Source of the DNA: Acidobacteriota bacterium
GTDB lineage: Bacteria; Actinomycetota; Acidimicrobiia; Acidimicrobiales; Ilumatobacteraceae
Assembly (NCBI GenBank): GCA_018970175.1
Contig: JAGWWV010000002.1
Span: 1-64,000 of the forward strand
DNA length: 64,000 bases
Direction of reading: 5' to 3'
Shown here: piece by piece, positions 51,745 to 59,081 of the stretch
How the letters are laid out: each line of letters begins with the position of its first letter
Numbering within the stretch: position 1 is the stretch's first letter
Made by a program: the position numbers and the translations under genes
Notes under the pieces: generated by a model
Told to the model about the DNA's origin: nothing
The model's input: only the letters and a program-made list of their open reading frames with translations
Databases searched by the model: none

Positions 51745-52929
51745 ATGGTGATGGGGGGCGCACCGGGCGACGCGACGTCGAGCCGGCGAAAAGTGTGGGT
51801 GCGGACCCTCAAGATGGTCGCCACTGCGGTCATCATCTACTTCTTCGTTCTTCCCCTGGTCCCCGGTTTCCGGCAGGCGCTCGACGACCTCCTCGACGTC
51901 GACAGGTCGATGCTGCTGTTGGGAGTCGGCCTCGAGTTCGTGGCGCTGTTGTGCTACTCGCTCCTCACGCGCGCCGCACTCGGACCGGAGGGTGACAAGG
52001 TCACCGTGTTGCGACTGTTTCGCATTCAGCTGAGCACGAAAGCGCTCGGAAGCATCATGCCGGCGGGGAGTGCTGCGTCGTCGGCTCTCGGCTACCGACT
52101 CCTCACGTTGTCTGGGGTTCACGGACCCGATGCCGGGTTCGCCCTTGCCACGGCGGGGATCGGCTCCGCCGTTGTCTTGAACCTCATCTTGTGGTTCGGG
52201 CTCATCATCTCGATTCCGATTCGCGGTGTGAACGCCCTCTACGGCTTCGCGGCAATCGTCGGAATCATCCTGATGCTCGTCGCTTCGGCGCTCATCTTCG
52301 GTCTGGTCGAAGGCCAGGGCCGCGCCGAGCGGGCGGTGCGTTGGCTCGCCCGCCACGTGCGACTCGACGCCGACCGTGCGAGTGAGGTCATTCGCCATCT
52401 CGGCAACCGCCTCGAGGGGTTGATCGCCGACAGGCAACTGCTCGTGCGCGTCATCGCGTGGGCGTCGGCGAACTGGCTCTTCGACATGGCGGCCGTCTAC
52501 GTCTTTCTCCGCGCATTCGGTGGCAACCTTGCAATCGACGGACTCATCGTTGCCTTCGGGCTCGCAAACGTGATGGCCGTGGTGCCCATCACGCCGGGCG
52601 GTCTCGGGATCATCGAGGGCATCTACATTCCGACGATCGTCGGTTTCGGACTTTCGCGCTCGACCGCGACCGTCGGCATCCTGGCGTACCGTCTCGCACA
52701 GTTCTGGTTGCCGATCGTCGTCGGTGCGGTGTGTTACCTCAGTCTCCGGGTCGGCCCGTGGTCGCTCGACCGCAAGGACCGCTTGAAGCCGCTGCGTGTC
52801 GTTGCGGAAGAAGCGGTGACGAAGAGCGAAAGCAAGATCGCCTTCTTCGAAAAGCGTGCGCCACGGGACCGCACGGGTCAGTATCCATTGCCGCCGGTGA
52901 ATGATGACGACACCGGACCGGTGGGTTAG
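51745..52929 (+). CDS. Lysylphosphatidylglycerol synthase TM-region (UPF0104) membrane protein
   Basis: A 394-residue membrane protein with about eight hydrophobic helices, beginning KMVATAVIIYFFVLPLVPGF, with IMPAGSAASSALGYRLLTLSG and NVMAVVPITPGGLGIIEGIYIPTIVGFG, the two signature segments of the LPG_synthase_TM family. This region alone, without the catalytic domain of MprF, is thought to act as a lipid flippase or permease. The tail is hydrophilic. It lies 19 bases downstream of the serine hydrolase. GTG 51748 or ATG 51751 are also possible starts. Confidence 0.88.
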   Translation: MVMGGAPGDATSSRRKVWVRTLKMVATAVIIYFFVLPLVPGFRQALDDLLDVDRSMLLLGVGLEFVALLCYSLLTRAALGPEGDKVTVLRLFRIQLSTKALGSIMPAGSAASSALGYRLLTLSGVHGPDAGFALATAGIGSAVVLNLILWFGLIISIPIRGVNALYGFAAIVGIILMLVASALIFGLVEGQGRAERAVRWLARHVRLDADRASEVIRHLGNRLEGLIADRQLLVRVIAWASANWLFDMAAVYVFLRAFGGNLAIDGLIVAFGLANVMAVVPITPGGLGIIEGIYIPTIVGFGLSRSTATVGILAYRLAQFWLPIVVGAVCYLSLRVGPWSLDRKDRLKPLRVVAEEAVTKSESKIAFFEKRAPRDRTGQYPLPPVNDDDTGPVG

Positions 52930-52940
52930 CGTTCGCACCC

Positions 52941-53456
52941 ATGACAGTGCATGAACGGCCCTTTGGCCGATACCTCGAGGATTTCAACGTGGGCGACGTG
53001 TACCGCCACTGGCCCGGGAAGACGATCACCGAATACGACGACCATCTCTTCTGCATGATCACGATGAACCACCACCCGCTGCACACCAACGACTGGTTTG
53101 CATCCGAGAGCGTGCAAGGGCGGAACGTCGTTGTGGGCAACCTCGTGTACTCACTCGTGCTCGGCATGAGCGTTCCCGACGTCAGCGGCGCGGCCATTGC
53201 AAACCTCGAGATCGAGACGTTGCAGCACAAGTTCCCGACGTTCCACGGCGACACCATCCACGCCGAGACGCGCGTGCTCGATGTGAGCGAATCCAAGTCG
53301 AAGCCCGACCGCGGAATCGTGACGGTTGAGACGAAGGGCTTCAACCAGGACGGCAAAGAGGTCTGCTACTTCCGTCGCCGCGTCATGGTGTGGAAGCGCG
53401 CAAATGCGCCGGAACGCAAGCGTCCGTACGACGTCAACGCGGCTTGGGACGCCTAG
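52941..53456 (+). CDS. Mesaconyl-CoA hydratase-like MaoC family dehydratase
   Basis: A 171-residue hot-dog-fold enzyme. The block VYRHWPGKTITEYDDHLFCMITMNHHPLHTND, then NVVVGNLVYSLVLGMSVPDVSG, and FHGDTIHAETRVLD matches the single-domain MaoC protein encoded in streptomycete ethylmalonyl-CoA clusters, as I recall. It would hydrate mesaconyl-CoA to methylmalyl-CoA, which Mcl cleaves. The catalytic Asp/His pair sits in EYDDH and NHHPLH. Its last 13 bases overlap the mutY TTG start. Confidence 0.85.
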   Translation: MTVHERPFGRYLEDFNVGDVYRHWPGKTITEYDDHLFCMITMNHHPLHTNDWFASESVQGRNVVVGNLVYSLVLGMSVPDVSGAAIANLEIETLQHKFPTFHGDTIHAETRVLDVSESKSKPDRGIVTVETKGFNQDGKEVCYFRRRVMVWKRANAPERKRPYDVNAAWDA

Positions 53457-54313
53457 GGCCCGTCACCGACGAACTCCTCGCGTGGGGCATGCCCCGATTG
53501 CGCGAGTTTCCATGGCGCGCCACGCGTGATCCGTGGCATGTGCTCATCTCCGAGGTGATGCTGCAACAGACGAACGTCGGTCGTGTGCGACCGCGCTTCG
53601 AACGCTTCGTGGCCCTGGCACCAACACCAGCGGCATGTGTCGACGTTGCGCTGGCCGACTTGTTGGTGGAATGGCAGGGGATGGGGTATCCGCGCCGGTG
53701 CCGCAACATCCAGGATGCGGCGCGAGTGATCGTCGAACGGCACGGCGGCGAGGTGCCGCGTGATCTCGATTCACTGATGGCGTTGCCCGGAATCGGGCCG
53801 TACACCGCGCGAGCGATCCTTGCGTTTGCCTTTGGTGATGATGCCGCGGTCGTCGACACGAACGTCGCGCGCGTGATTTCGCGTGTCGAAGGTCGAGCCA
53901 TGAAACCGCGTGAGACGCAGGCGCTTGCAGATGAGATGCTGCCCCGCGGCCTGTCCCGGGACTGGAACCAGGTCGTGATGGATTTCGGGGCAACCGTGTG
54001 CAACGCACGTTCACCCCGATGCTCGTCGTGTCCGATTGCACGTCTCTGCTCGTGGTGCGGCGAGGGAGCCGACCCCGCGCGCACCACGGCTTTCACGAGT
54101 CGCCCCCAGGGCCGTTTCGAAGGGTCCGACCGACAGGCGCGCGGGCGGATGATGAAACGACTCACCGAGGGTTCGGTTCAAGCGACACGCGTCGCCGAAG
54201 TGATGGGGCTCGACGACGGCGATCGCGCCGAACGTCTCGTCGAGTCACTGGTCGCCGACGGACTGGTTGAACGTGTCGGCCGTGCCTACAGGCTCAGCGA
54301 GAAACGCAGATAG
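53444..54313 (+). CDS. mutY: A/G-specific adenine glycosylase (MutY-type HhH-GPD, no MutT-like domain)
   Basis: A 289-residue base-excision glycosylase. WRATRDPWHVLISEVMLQQTNVGRV carries the catalytic Glu, the helix-hairpin-helix is LPGIGPYTARAI (Tyr/Thr rather than the Lys of endonuclease III, hence MutY), and the catalytic Asp is in VVDTNVARV. The 4Fe-4S loop is the Cys series CNARSPRCSSCPIARLC. The C-terminal MutT-like domain seen in many MutY proteins is missing. The start is TTG 53444 because no ATG or GTG gives the intact N-terminus; GTG 53390 is longer. The 3' end overlaps the UGSC gene by 20 bases. Confidence 0.87.
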   Translation: MGRLGPVTDELLAWGMPRLREFPWRATRDPWHVLISEVMLQQTNVGRVRPRFERFVALAPTPAACVDVALADLLVEWQGMGYPRRCRNIQDAARVIVERHGGEVPRDLDSLMALPGIGPYTARAILAFAFGDDAAVVDTNVARVISRVEGRAMKPRETQALADEMLPRGLSRDWNQVVMDFGATVCNARSPRCSSCPIARLCSWCGEGADPARTTAFTSRPQGRFEGSDRQARGRMMKRLTEGSVQATRVAEVMGLDDGDRAERLVESLVADGLVERVGRAYRLSEKRR

Positions 54314-54836
54314 CGGCGAGGATTTCCGGAAACGCGGCGTCTGCGATGGCGACCATCTCGTCGTCGGTGCGGTCCTGGATCGGGTGCTCGACGAACACGC
54401 GTGCGACGTCGGGGAAGCCCAACGCCTCGGATTGTGAGATTGCCGCCGTTACGAACTCGCTCGAGGCGACGAACATCGAGGGCACGCCCCGGAGTTCCAA
54501 GTCTGCGATGTCGTGCACACTGCACGACGTGCAGCTGCCTCAATCGGCAAGTGCTTCGATGACGAGATTGCACTGCGAGGCGATCTCGTGACGAAGGTCG
54601 GCCGGAGCCGGCTTGGTGAAGGTGGGTTTCGCGTAGCGCATCACGCGCGCACCGCGTTCGGTGAGCAACTGTTCGATGCGGTCGAGGAAGACGTCGCCAC
54701 GGGGTTTGCGAATGTCGAGCAGACCGATTGTCATGCCGTCGATCGATTCGGGACGGGCGAGCAGCTCGCGTCGAGCCGGGCGCGACTCGCTCGTTGGGTC
54801 GAGGATGGTGAGGCGGGCTGCTGTCACGGGCTCCAT
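54294..54836 (-). CDS. UGSC-motif protein with in-frame UGA: probable selenoprotein
   Basis: Read through the TGA at 54542-54540, the frame gives 180 residues: SIDGMTIGLLDIRKPRGDVF, a helical linker, then DUGSCTSCSVHDIADLELRG with U at residue 99, and FVEHPIQDRTDDEMVAIADAAFPEIL. The motif Sec-Gly-Ser-Cys is the hallmark of the UGSC (seleno)protein family. Without readthrough the gene is split into 98 and 74 residues, both in the same frame and both with family sequence. A SECIS-like hairpin follows the TGA. It lies 12 bases downstream of the thioredoxin-like partner gene. A nonsense-mutated pseudogene is the alternative. Confidence 0.85.
54510..54528 (-). promoter_or_regulatory. Candidate bacterial SECIS element after the UGSC UGA codon
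   Basis: On the - strand GTCGTGC-AGTGT-GCACGAC forms a perfect 7-bp stem with a 5-base loop. The loop begins 18 bases after the TGA and has G as its second base, meeting the published bacterial SECIS rules as I recall them (loop 16-37 bases from UGA, G among the first two loop bases). A competing stem (CTGCAC-GTC-GTGCAG) overlaps it. Confidence 0.6.
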
Positions 54837-54848
54837 TCTTTCACGAAA

Positions 54849-56285
54849 TCAGCTCTTCACCGCGACGGTGACCGGCTGGCTTCCCATGTCGCCATTGGCC
54901 CAGCCGGCGATGATCGATGAAAAGAGGCCGGCTCCACCACCTGCGTGCGTGAGAAGGATTCCGTCGGGTCGAAACTTCGGCACGGTGCGGTCGCGGAATC
55001 GATCGGGGAGTCCTTCGGCCATTCCGTCGACTCCACGGAGGATGGTGTTCGAGTCGATCTGCAACCGTGAATGCAGTTCGTCGAGGATTCGCCGCCGATC
55101 CCAACCCGCCTCCGCAAAGAGTCGCGAATGGTCGGGACTCACCACGAGGATCACGTCGAACGCCATGACCGACTTCGGGTGCATGACCGTTCGCAGGCAC
55201 GCCGCAAACGACGTCACCAGTTCATCGGGAGTGCGGGCGAGTTGGTCGACGGCGCAGCGCGGTCCCTCGCCGGCAAACACCGTGACGGCATCGACGCCGC
55301 CGGGGATGCCGCGCTCGGTGGCCAAGGTGCCGAAGGGTGAGCCATCCTCGTCTTCGGCGAAACAGAAACTGAGCTTGCCGGGGTTGCCGTGCGTCGCGCG
55401 GTCGACCTCGCCGGGTCGGCCGCCGCCGACGTTGCGGATCGTCAGTTGCACTGCGCGGCCGATGGTCATGTTCGCGCGGTTGCCCTGGCCGAACACGTTG
55501 ATCCCGCTGTTCATCCCGATGCGCTTGGTGCCGGGTCCGTTGCACACGATGACGGGTCCGACCGGCATCGTGGTGGCGAGTACTCCGTGCATGTTGAACT
55601 TGTCGTTGCACACAGCCTCGAGAGCGGCGATCACCCACGGCAGATATTCGGGAAGGCAACCGGCCATCACGGCGTTGATTGCGACCTTCTCGACGGTGAG
55701 GGGGACGAGATCGGGTGGTGCGAGTGCGATCACCTCGTCGGGTTTCCGCGTGGTGCCGGTGAGCATCCGCAGAACGCGTTCCGGCGTCGGCGGTATGACG
55801 GGTAATCCGTCGGTCCAACCGCGGTTGAACATCGATTCGAATTCGTCCTCGGCTGCAGCCATCTCGACCTGACGCGCGGTCAACACCGAACCCGTGAATT
55901 GCGCGCGCAATTTGTCGACGATGTCGGGGTCGACACTGAGCGAACCACATCCGGGACGCATGACGGGGAGTTCCTCCCCGAGATGGCCGAGCCCCGTGAG
56001 CTCACGCCAGGCGTCGCGGCTCCAGCCGACGGTGCGCGCCACCTCGACGCCGTTCTCGATACGCATCAACGTCGGGACGGTTTCGATGTCGTTGTGCCAC
56101 GACACCGCGAGATCCTCGTCATGGAGATGCGGTACGGACTCGGGGAACGACGCGTCGTCCTGCGTGTAGACGGTGAGTTTCGATGAGCGTGAGATGTCGG
56201 CGAGAACCGGCTCGGTCATCACGCACGTCGCGCACTCGCGTTTGACGACGACGACGAAACCATCGGGCAGAACGGGCTTTGTCAT
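54849..56285 (-). CDS. Thioredoxin-like domain fused to large conserved domain, partner of UGSC protein
   Basis: A 478-residue protein. Residues 1-95 are thioredoxin-like: strand FVVVVKRECATC with CATC at 18-21 in place of WCGPC, and the cis-Pro in VPTLMR. A linker with PGCGSLS (Cys113) follows. Residues about 148-478 are a conserved domain I cannot name, with GWTDGLPVIPPTPERV, VAINAVMAGCLPEYLP, NSGINVFGQGNRANMTIGRA and NVGGGRPGEVDRATHGNPGK. No membrane segment. The start ATG shares four bases with the upstream hydrolase stop. The gene probably feeds or receives electrons from the UGSC protein. Confidence 0.7.
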   Translation of the reverse strand: MTKPVLPDGFVVVVKRECATCVMTEPVLADISRSSKLTVYTQDDASFPESVPHLHDEDLAVSWHNDIETVPTLMRIENGVEVARTVGWSRDAWRELTGLGHLGEELPVMRPGCGSLSVDPDIVDKLRAQFTGSVLTARQVEMAAAEDEFESMFNRGWTDGLPVIPPTPERVLRMLTGTTRKPDEVIALAPPDLVPLTVEKVAINAVMAGCLPEYLPWVIAALEAVCNDKFNMHGVLATTMPVGPVIVCNGPGTKRIGMNSGINVFGQGNRANMTIGRAVQLTIRNVGGGRPGEVDRATHGNPGKLSFCFAEDEDGSPFGTLATERGIPGGVDAVTVFAGEGPRCAVDQLARTPDELVTSFAACLRTVMHPKSVMAFDVILVVSPDHSRLFAEAGWDRRRILDELHSRLQIDSNTILRGVDGMAEGLPDRFRDRTVPKFRPDGILLTHAGGGAGLFSSIIAGWANGDMGSQPVTVAVKS

Positions 56286-57163
56286 GAGATCCATCCCAAC
56301 ACGTGGTCGGCAACCACCGTCGGCTGTTCGAGTTGGAGAAAGTGTCCCGCACCTTCGACCAGCCGCACCTCGACCGTCGCCGGCGAAGTGGCTGCGGCGA
56401 ACTCGGCGACTTCCCGACCGATGCAGCCGTCATTCACGCCGTGGAGATAGAGGAGCGGTTGGGTCGGCGTCTCTGATCCCATGCGAGCTTGGAGATCGGC
56501 GAGGGCCGGGTCCTTCTTGCCGTCGCCGAGAGTCGCGCGGTAGTAGCCCAGTGCGGCTGCGAGGTTCTTCGGATCGCGCAACGCGTCTTTCGTTGCGGCC
56601 ACCGTGTCGGCGCCGTCGAAACCCGGCGACCAGTCGTTCCACAACATGTCGATGTAGGCAAGGTCGTTCGCTGCAACCACCATGTCGGACAACGGGTGCT
56701 GAAAGAAGAACATGTACCAACTGCGCTTCAGTTGTGCGAGGTTTCCGACGAGAGCGGCACCGATGGCCGGCCCGGGTGGTACGGCCATGCCGACGACACG
56801 CCGCCACCGGTCGGGGGCAAGGAGCGCGGCGCCGTAGGTCGCGGGTGCACCCCAGTCGTGACCGACGATGACCGCGTCGCCGTCGCCACCGAGTGCATCG
56901 TGCAGTGCAACCGCGTCAGCGGCGAGGGCTGCGGTCTGGAAACAACCGTCGGCGGGTACCGAGGTTGGCGCGTAGCCGCGCATGAAAGGGGCGACCGCAC
57001 GCCATCCGGCATCGGCCAGGCGTTCCATGAGAGGTCGCCAGGAATGGGCCGAATCGGGAAACCCGTGAAGCAGCAGCGCAAGGGGGCCATTGCCGAGGGT
57101 GAGGCATTGGAAGTCGACACCCCGCGTTTCGACGCTGATCGCGGTGGGTCGGGTGGGCGACAT
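56282..57163 (-). CDS. Alpha/beta hydrolase (epoxide hydrolase / haloalkane dehalogenase-like)
   Basis: A 293-residue hydrolase. The oxyanion-hole strand is ALLLHGFPDSAHSWRPL, the nucleophile elbow is VIVGHDWGAPATYGA with Asp as nucleophile, and the His is in VEGAGHFLQLEQ. An Asp nucleophile with HGFPD fits epoxide hydrolases or dehalogenases, which form an ester intermediate on Asp. It is the first gene of the module running to 54294, with a 4-base overlap to the thioredoxin-like gene. Start at ATG 57163; a longer start at 57196 is possible. Confidence 0.88.
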   Translation of the reverse strand: MSPTRPTAISVETRGVDFQCLTLGNGPLALLLHGFPDSAHSWRPLMERLADAGWRAVAPFMRGYAPTSVPADGCFQTAALAADAVALHDALGGDGDAVIVGHDWGAPATYGAALLAPDRWRRVVGMAVPPGPAIGAALVGNLAQLKRSWYMFFFQHPLSDMVVAANDLAYIDMLWNDWSPGFDGADTVAATKDALRDPKNLAAALGYYRATLGDGKKDPALADLQARMGSETPTQPLLYLHGVNDGCIGREVAEFAAATSPATVEVRLVEGAGHFLQLEQPTVVADHVLGWIS

Positions 57164-57247
57164 GTACGAAAAACTAGTCGCTGCGACGAAGGTCACGGGC
57201 CCTGCCCATTTACTTCACAGGTACTCCACCTTTACCGTCTCTTCGCA

Positions 57248-58120
57248 ATGGGGGACTCTTCGGCAACCAGTCGTGGCGCGGCATTCAGCGTCACCTTTCA
57301 TGGCGTTCGTGGTTCGACGCCATGTCACGGCAACGACATCATCCGTTACGGCGGGAACACGTCGTGCGTGTCGGTGTTGTCGCCCGGAAGTCAGCCGATT
57401 CTCTTCGATCTCGGTACCGGACTTCGCTACTTCGGGCGTGAATGTCTGACGCGTGACACGCGTTTCGTCGGAACGTGTCTCCTCACGCACTCGCACTTCG
57501 ACCACACACAAGGTCTTCCGTTCTTCGCGCCGTTGCTGAATCCGGACACGGTGTTCACGGTGCACGGTCCTCGTCAGGACGACGGCATGACGGTGAAGGC
57601 GATGTTCGACAAGCTCGTGAGCCCGCCACTGTTCCCCGTCGGTCTCGATCGCATCCCCGGAACGATCGACTTCGTCGACACCGACGAGGGTGACTTCTTC
57701 ATCGACAGGGTGAACGTTCGCGCGCGCCTCATTCCGCACGTCGGGCCGACACTCGGGTACCGCCTCGATTTCGACGGACGGTCGATCGCGTACCTTCCCG
57801 ATCACCAGCAACCGAAGGATGGATCGCACGGCATCAGCGATGCGGCACGCGAACTGGTCGACGGCGTCGACCTGCTGATCCACGACTCGCAGTACACGCC
57901 CGAAGAGTTCGCGCGCAAGGCCGACTGGGGACACTGCACGGCCGAATACGCGGTGTGGGTCGCCACGACCCACGGTGTGAAGAACCTCGCGCTCTTCCAC
58001 CACGACCCGTCGCGGTCCGACGACGCGCTCGACGCCCGCCTGTCGTGTCTGCGAAGCGTCGGCGCCGCCGCCGGCTGCAACGTCTTCGCCGCGCATGAAG
58101 GTCAGACCGTTCTGGTCTGA
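57248..58120 (+). CDS. MBL-fold metallohydrolase (RNase Z-like group)
   Basis: A 290-residue metallo-beta-lactamase-fold protein. It opens VTFHGVRGSTPCHG, with the metal motif LLTHSHFDHTQGLPFF (HxHxDH), a further His in PHVGPTLGYRL, the Asp in AYLPDH, and a His in WGHCTAEYAVWVA. This pattern is close to RNase Z/PhnP-like and cyclic-nucleotide phosphodiesterase-type enzymes; the substrate is unknown. Its last six codons, QTVLV and the stop, are part of the tandem repeat that follows. Confidence 0.88.
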   Translation: MGDSSATSRGAAFSVTFHGVRGSTPCHGNDIIRYGGNTSCVSVLSPGSQPILFDLGTGLRYFGRECLTRDTRFVGTCLLTHSHFDHTQGLPFFAPLLNPDTVFTVHGPRQDDGMTVKAMFDKLVSPPLFPVGLDRIPGTIDFVDTDEGDFFIDRVNVRARLIPHVGPTLGYRLDFDGRSIAYLPDHQQPKDGSHGISDAARELVDGVDLLIHDSQYTPEEFARKADWGHCTAEYAVWVATTHGVKNLALFHHDPSRSDDALDARLSCLRSVGAAAGCNVFAAHEGQTVLV

Positions 58121-58184
58121 CCCAGAACATGAAGTCAGACCGTTCTGGTCTGACCCAGAACATGAAGTCAGACCGTTCTGGTCT
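58101..58184. repeat. 33-bp tandem repeat, 2.5 copies, with nested palindromes
   Basis: Copies at 58101-58133 and 58134-58166 are identical. A third, 18-base partial copy spans 58167-58184. Each carries TCAGACC-GTTCT-GGTCTGA, a perfect 7-5-7 palindrome, and the sequence between copies forms TTCTGG...CCAGAA. Because 33 is a multiple of 3, every copy keeps QTVLV-stop in the frame of the upstream gene. The array ends 11 bases before the flavin reductase GTG, so it may be its operator region, or a slippage product of the gene end. Confidence 0.95.
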
Positions 58185-58195
58185 AGTTTGGCGAA

Positions 58196-58684
58196 GTGAC
58201 GGAGTTTGATTCGCAGCGTTTCCGACAGGTTCTCGGTCAGGTCCCGACGAGTGTCGTCGTGGTCACGGGTATCGATGCCGACGGAGTACCGCAGGGAATC
58301 ACCATCGGGTCGTTCGTGTCGGTGTCGCTCGATCCGCCGCTCGTCGGGTTCCTTCCCGGTACGTCGTCGCGCACGTGGGCGGCGCTCGCGTCGACGAAGA
58401 AGTTCACAGTCAACGTTCTCGCTGCGAACCAGGGGGACGTGTGCTGGAGATTCGCCAAGGAAGCCGACGATCGCTTTTCGGGTATCGACTGGGCACCCTC
58501 GGAGAACGGATGTCCGAGGCTCGACGGGTCGATCGTCGTCATCGATTGTGATCTCGAGTCGAACGAGGTCCACGGTGACCATCACTTCGCGGTGGGCCGC
58601 GTGACGCATCTCGATGCGCCCGGCACGGAGAACGCCATGGCGTTCTACCGCGGCAAGGTCGTTCCCGTTCTGCCGGCCGAGTGA
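58196..58684 (+). CDS. Flavin reductase domain protein (HpaC/NtaB-like)
   Basis: A 162-residue FMN-binding flavin reductase-like protein. VLGQVPTSVVVVTGIDADG, then GITIGSFVSVSLDPPLVGFLP, and VNVLAANQGDVCWRFA are the family segments. Members reduce FMN or FAD with NAD(P)H for a partner monooxygenase, or bind flavin in other roles. The GTG start follows the tandem palindromes by 11 bases, so its expression may be set there. No monooxygenase is adjacent. Confidence 0.92.
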   Translation: MTEFDSQRFRQVLGQVPTSVVVVTGIDADGVPQGITIGSFVSVSLDPPLVGFLPGTSSRTWAALASTKKFTVNVLAANQGDVCWRFAKEADDRFSGIDWAPSENGCPRLDGSIVVIDCDLESNEVHGDHHFAVGRVTHLDAPGTENAMAFYRGKVVPVLPAE

Positions 58685-58691
58685 GTCGAAA

Positions 58692-59081
58692 ATGACAACG
58701 GTTGCCGCGCTCGCGCTGGGACTGGTGTTCGAATGGTCCGGTATCGCAAAAGTGGCGAGTCGCGACGCATGGCAGGTGGAAGGAACGCCTTTCTCCACGG
58801 GTCGACGCTCGATTGATCGCCTGGTGCGCGCGTACCTGCCGTGGCTCGAGATCGTGCTCGGCGTGTTGCTGATCGTGCGGATTTCACCCGTTGTCGTCGG
58901 TGCGGTGTCCGCGGCCGTGCTTGTTTCGTTCACCGTGGCGTTGGTGAAGGTGCTGGCGGCCGGTCAGCGCCCGTCGTGCATGTGTTTCGGTGCAGGACGA
59001 CCGCGACCCGTTTCGTGGTTGAGCGTTGGCCGCAACGTGGGACTGATCGGCGTCGCCGTCGCGGTCATTGCGGGGGCGTGA
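58692..59081 (+). CDS. MauE/DoxX-like small membrane protein
   Basis: A 129-residue protein with four hydrophobic segments (AALALGLVFEWSGIAKV, YLPWLEIVLGVLLIV, GAVSAAVLVSFTVALVKVL, NVGLIGVAVAVIAG) and two close cysteines in PSCMCFGAG. This is the layout of the MauE / methylamine utilisation family, whose members handle disulfide chemistry or quinones in the membrane. It follows the flavin reductase by seven bases and overlaps the S9 peptidase gene tail-to-tail by 17. Confidence 0.8.
   Translation: MTTVAALALGLVFEWSGIAKVASRDAWQVEGTPFSTGRRSIDRLVRAYLPWLEIVLGVLLIVRISPVVVGAVSAAVLVSFTVALVKVLAAGQRPSCMCFGAGRPRPVSWLSVGRNVGLIGVAVAVIAGA

Noticed and set aside
54294..54842. Treating the UGSC region as two small genes (54540-54836 and 54294-54518)
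   Set aside because: Both pieces are in one frame, separated by only a TGA within a known Sec motif, and neither is a full domain alone.
58101..58184. The 33-bp repeat as a CRISPR
   Set aside because: Only 2.5 perfect direct copies with no spacers between them and no cas genes.
57215..58933. Long - strand frame across the MBL gene, repeat and flavin reductase
   Set aside because: It is antisense to two well-recognised genes and its repeated peptide is simply the tandem repeat read backwards.
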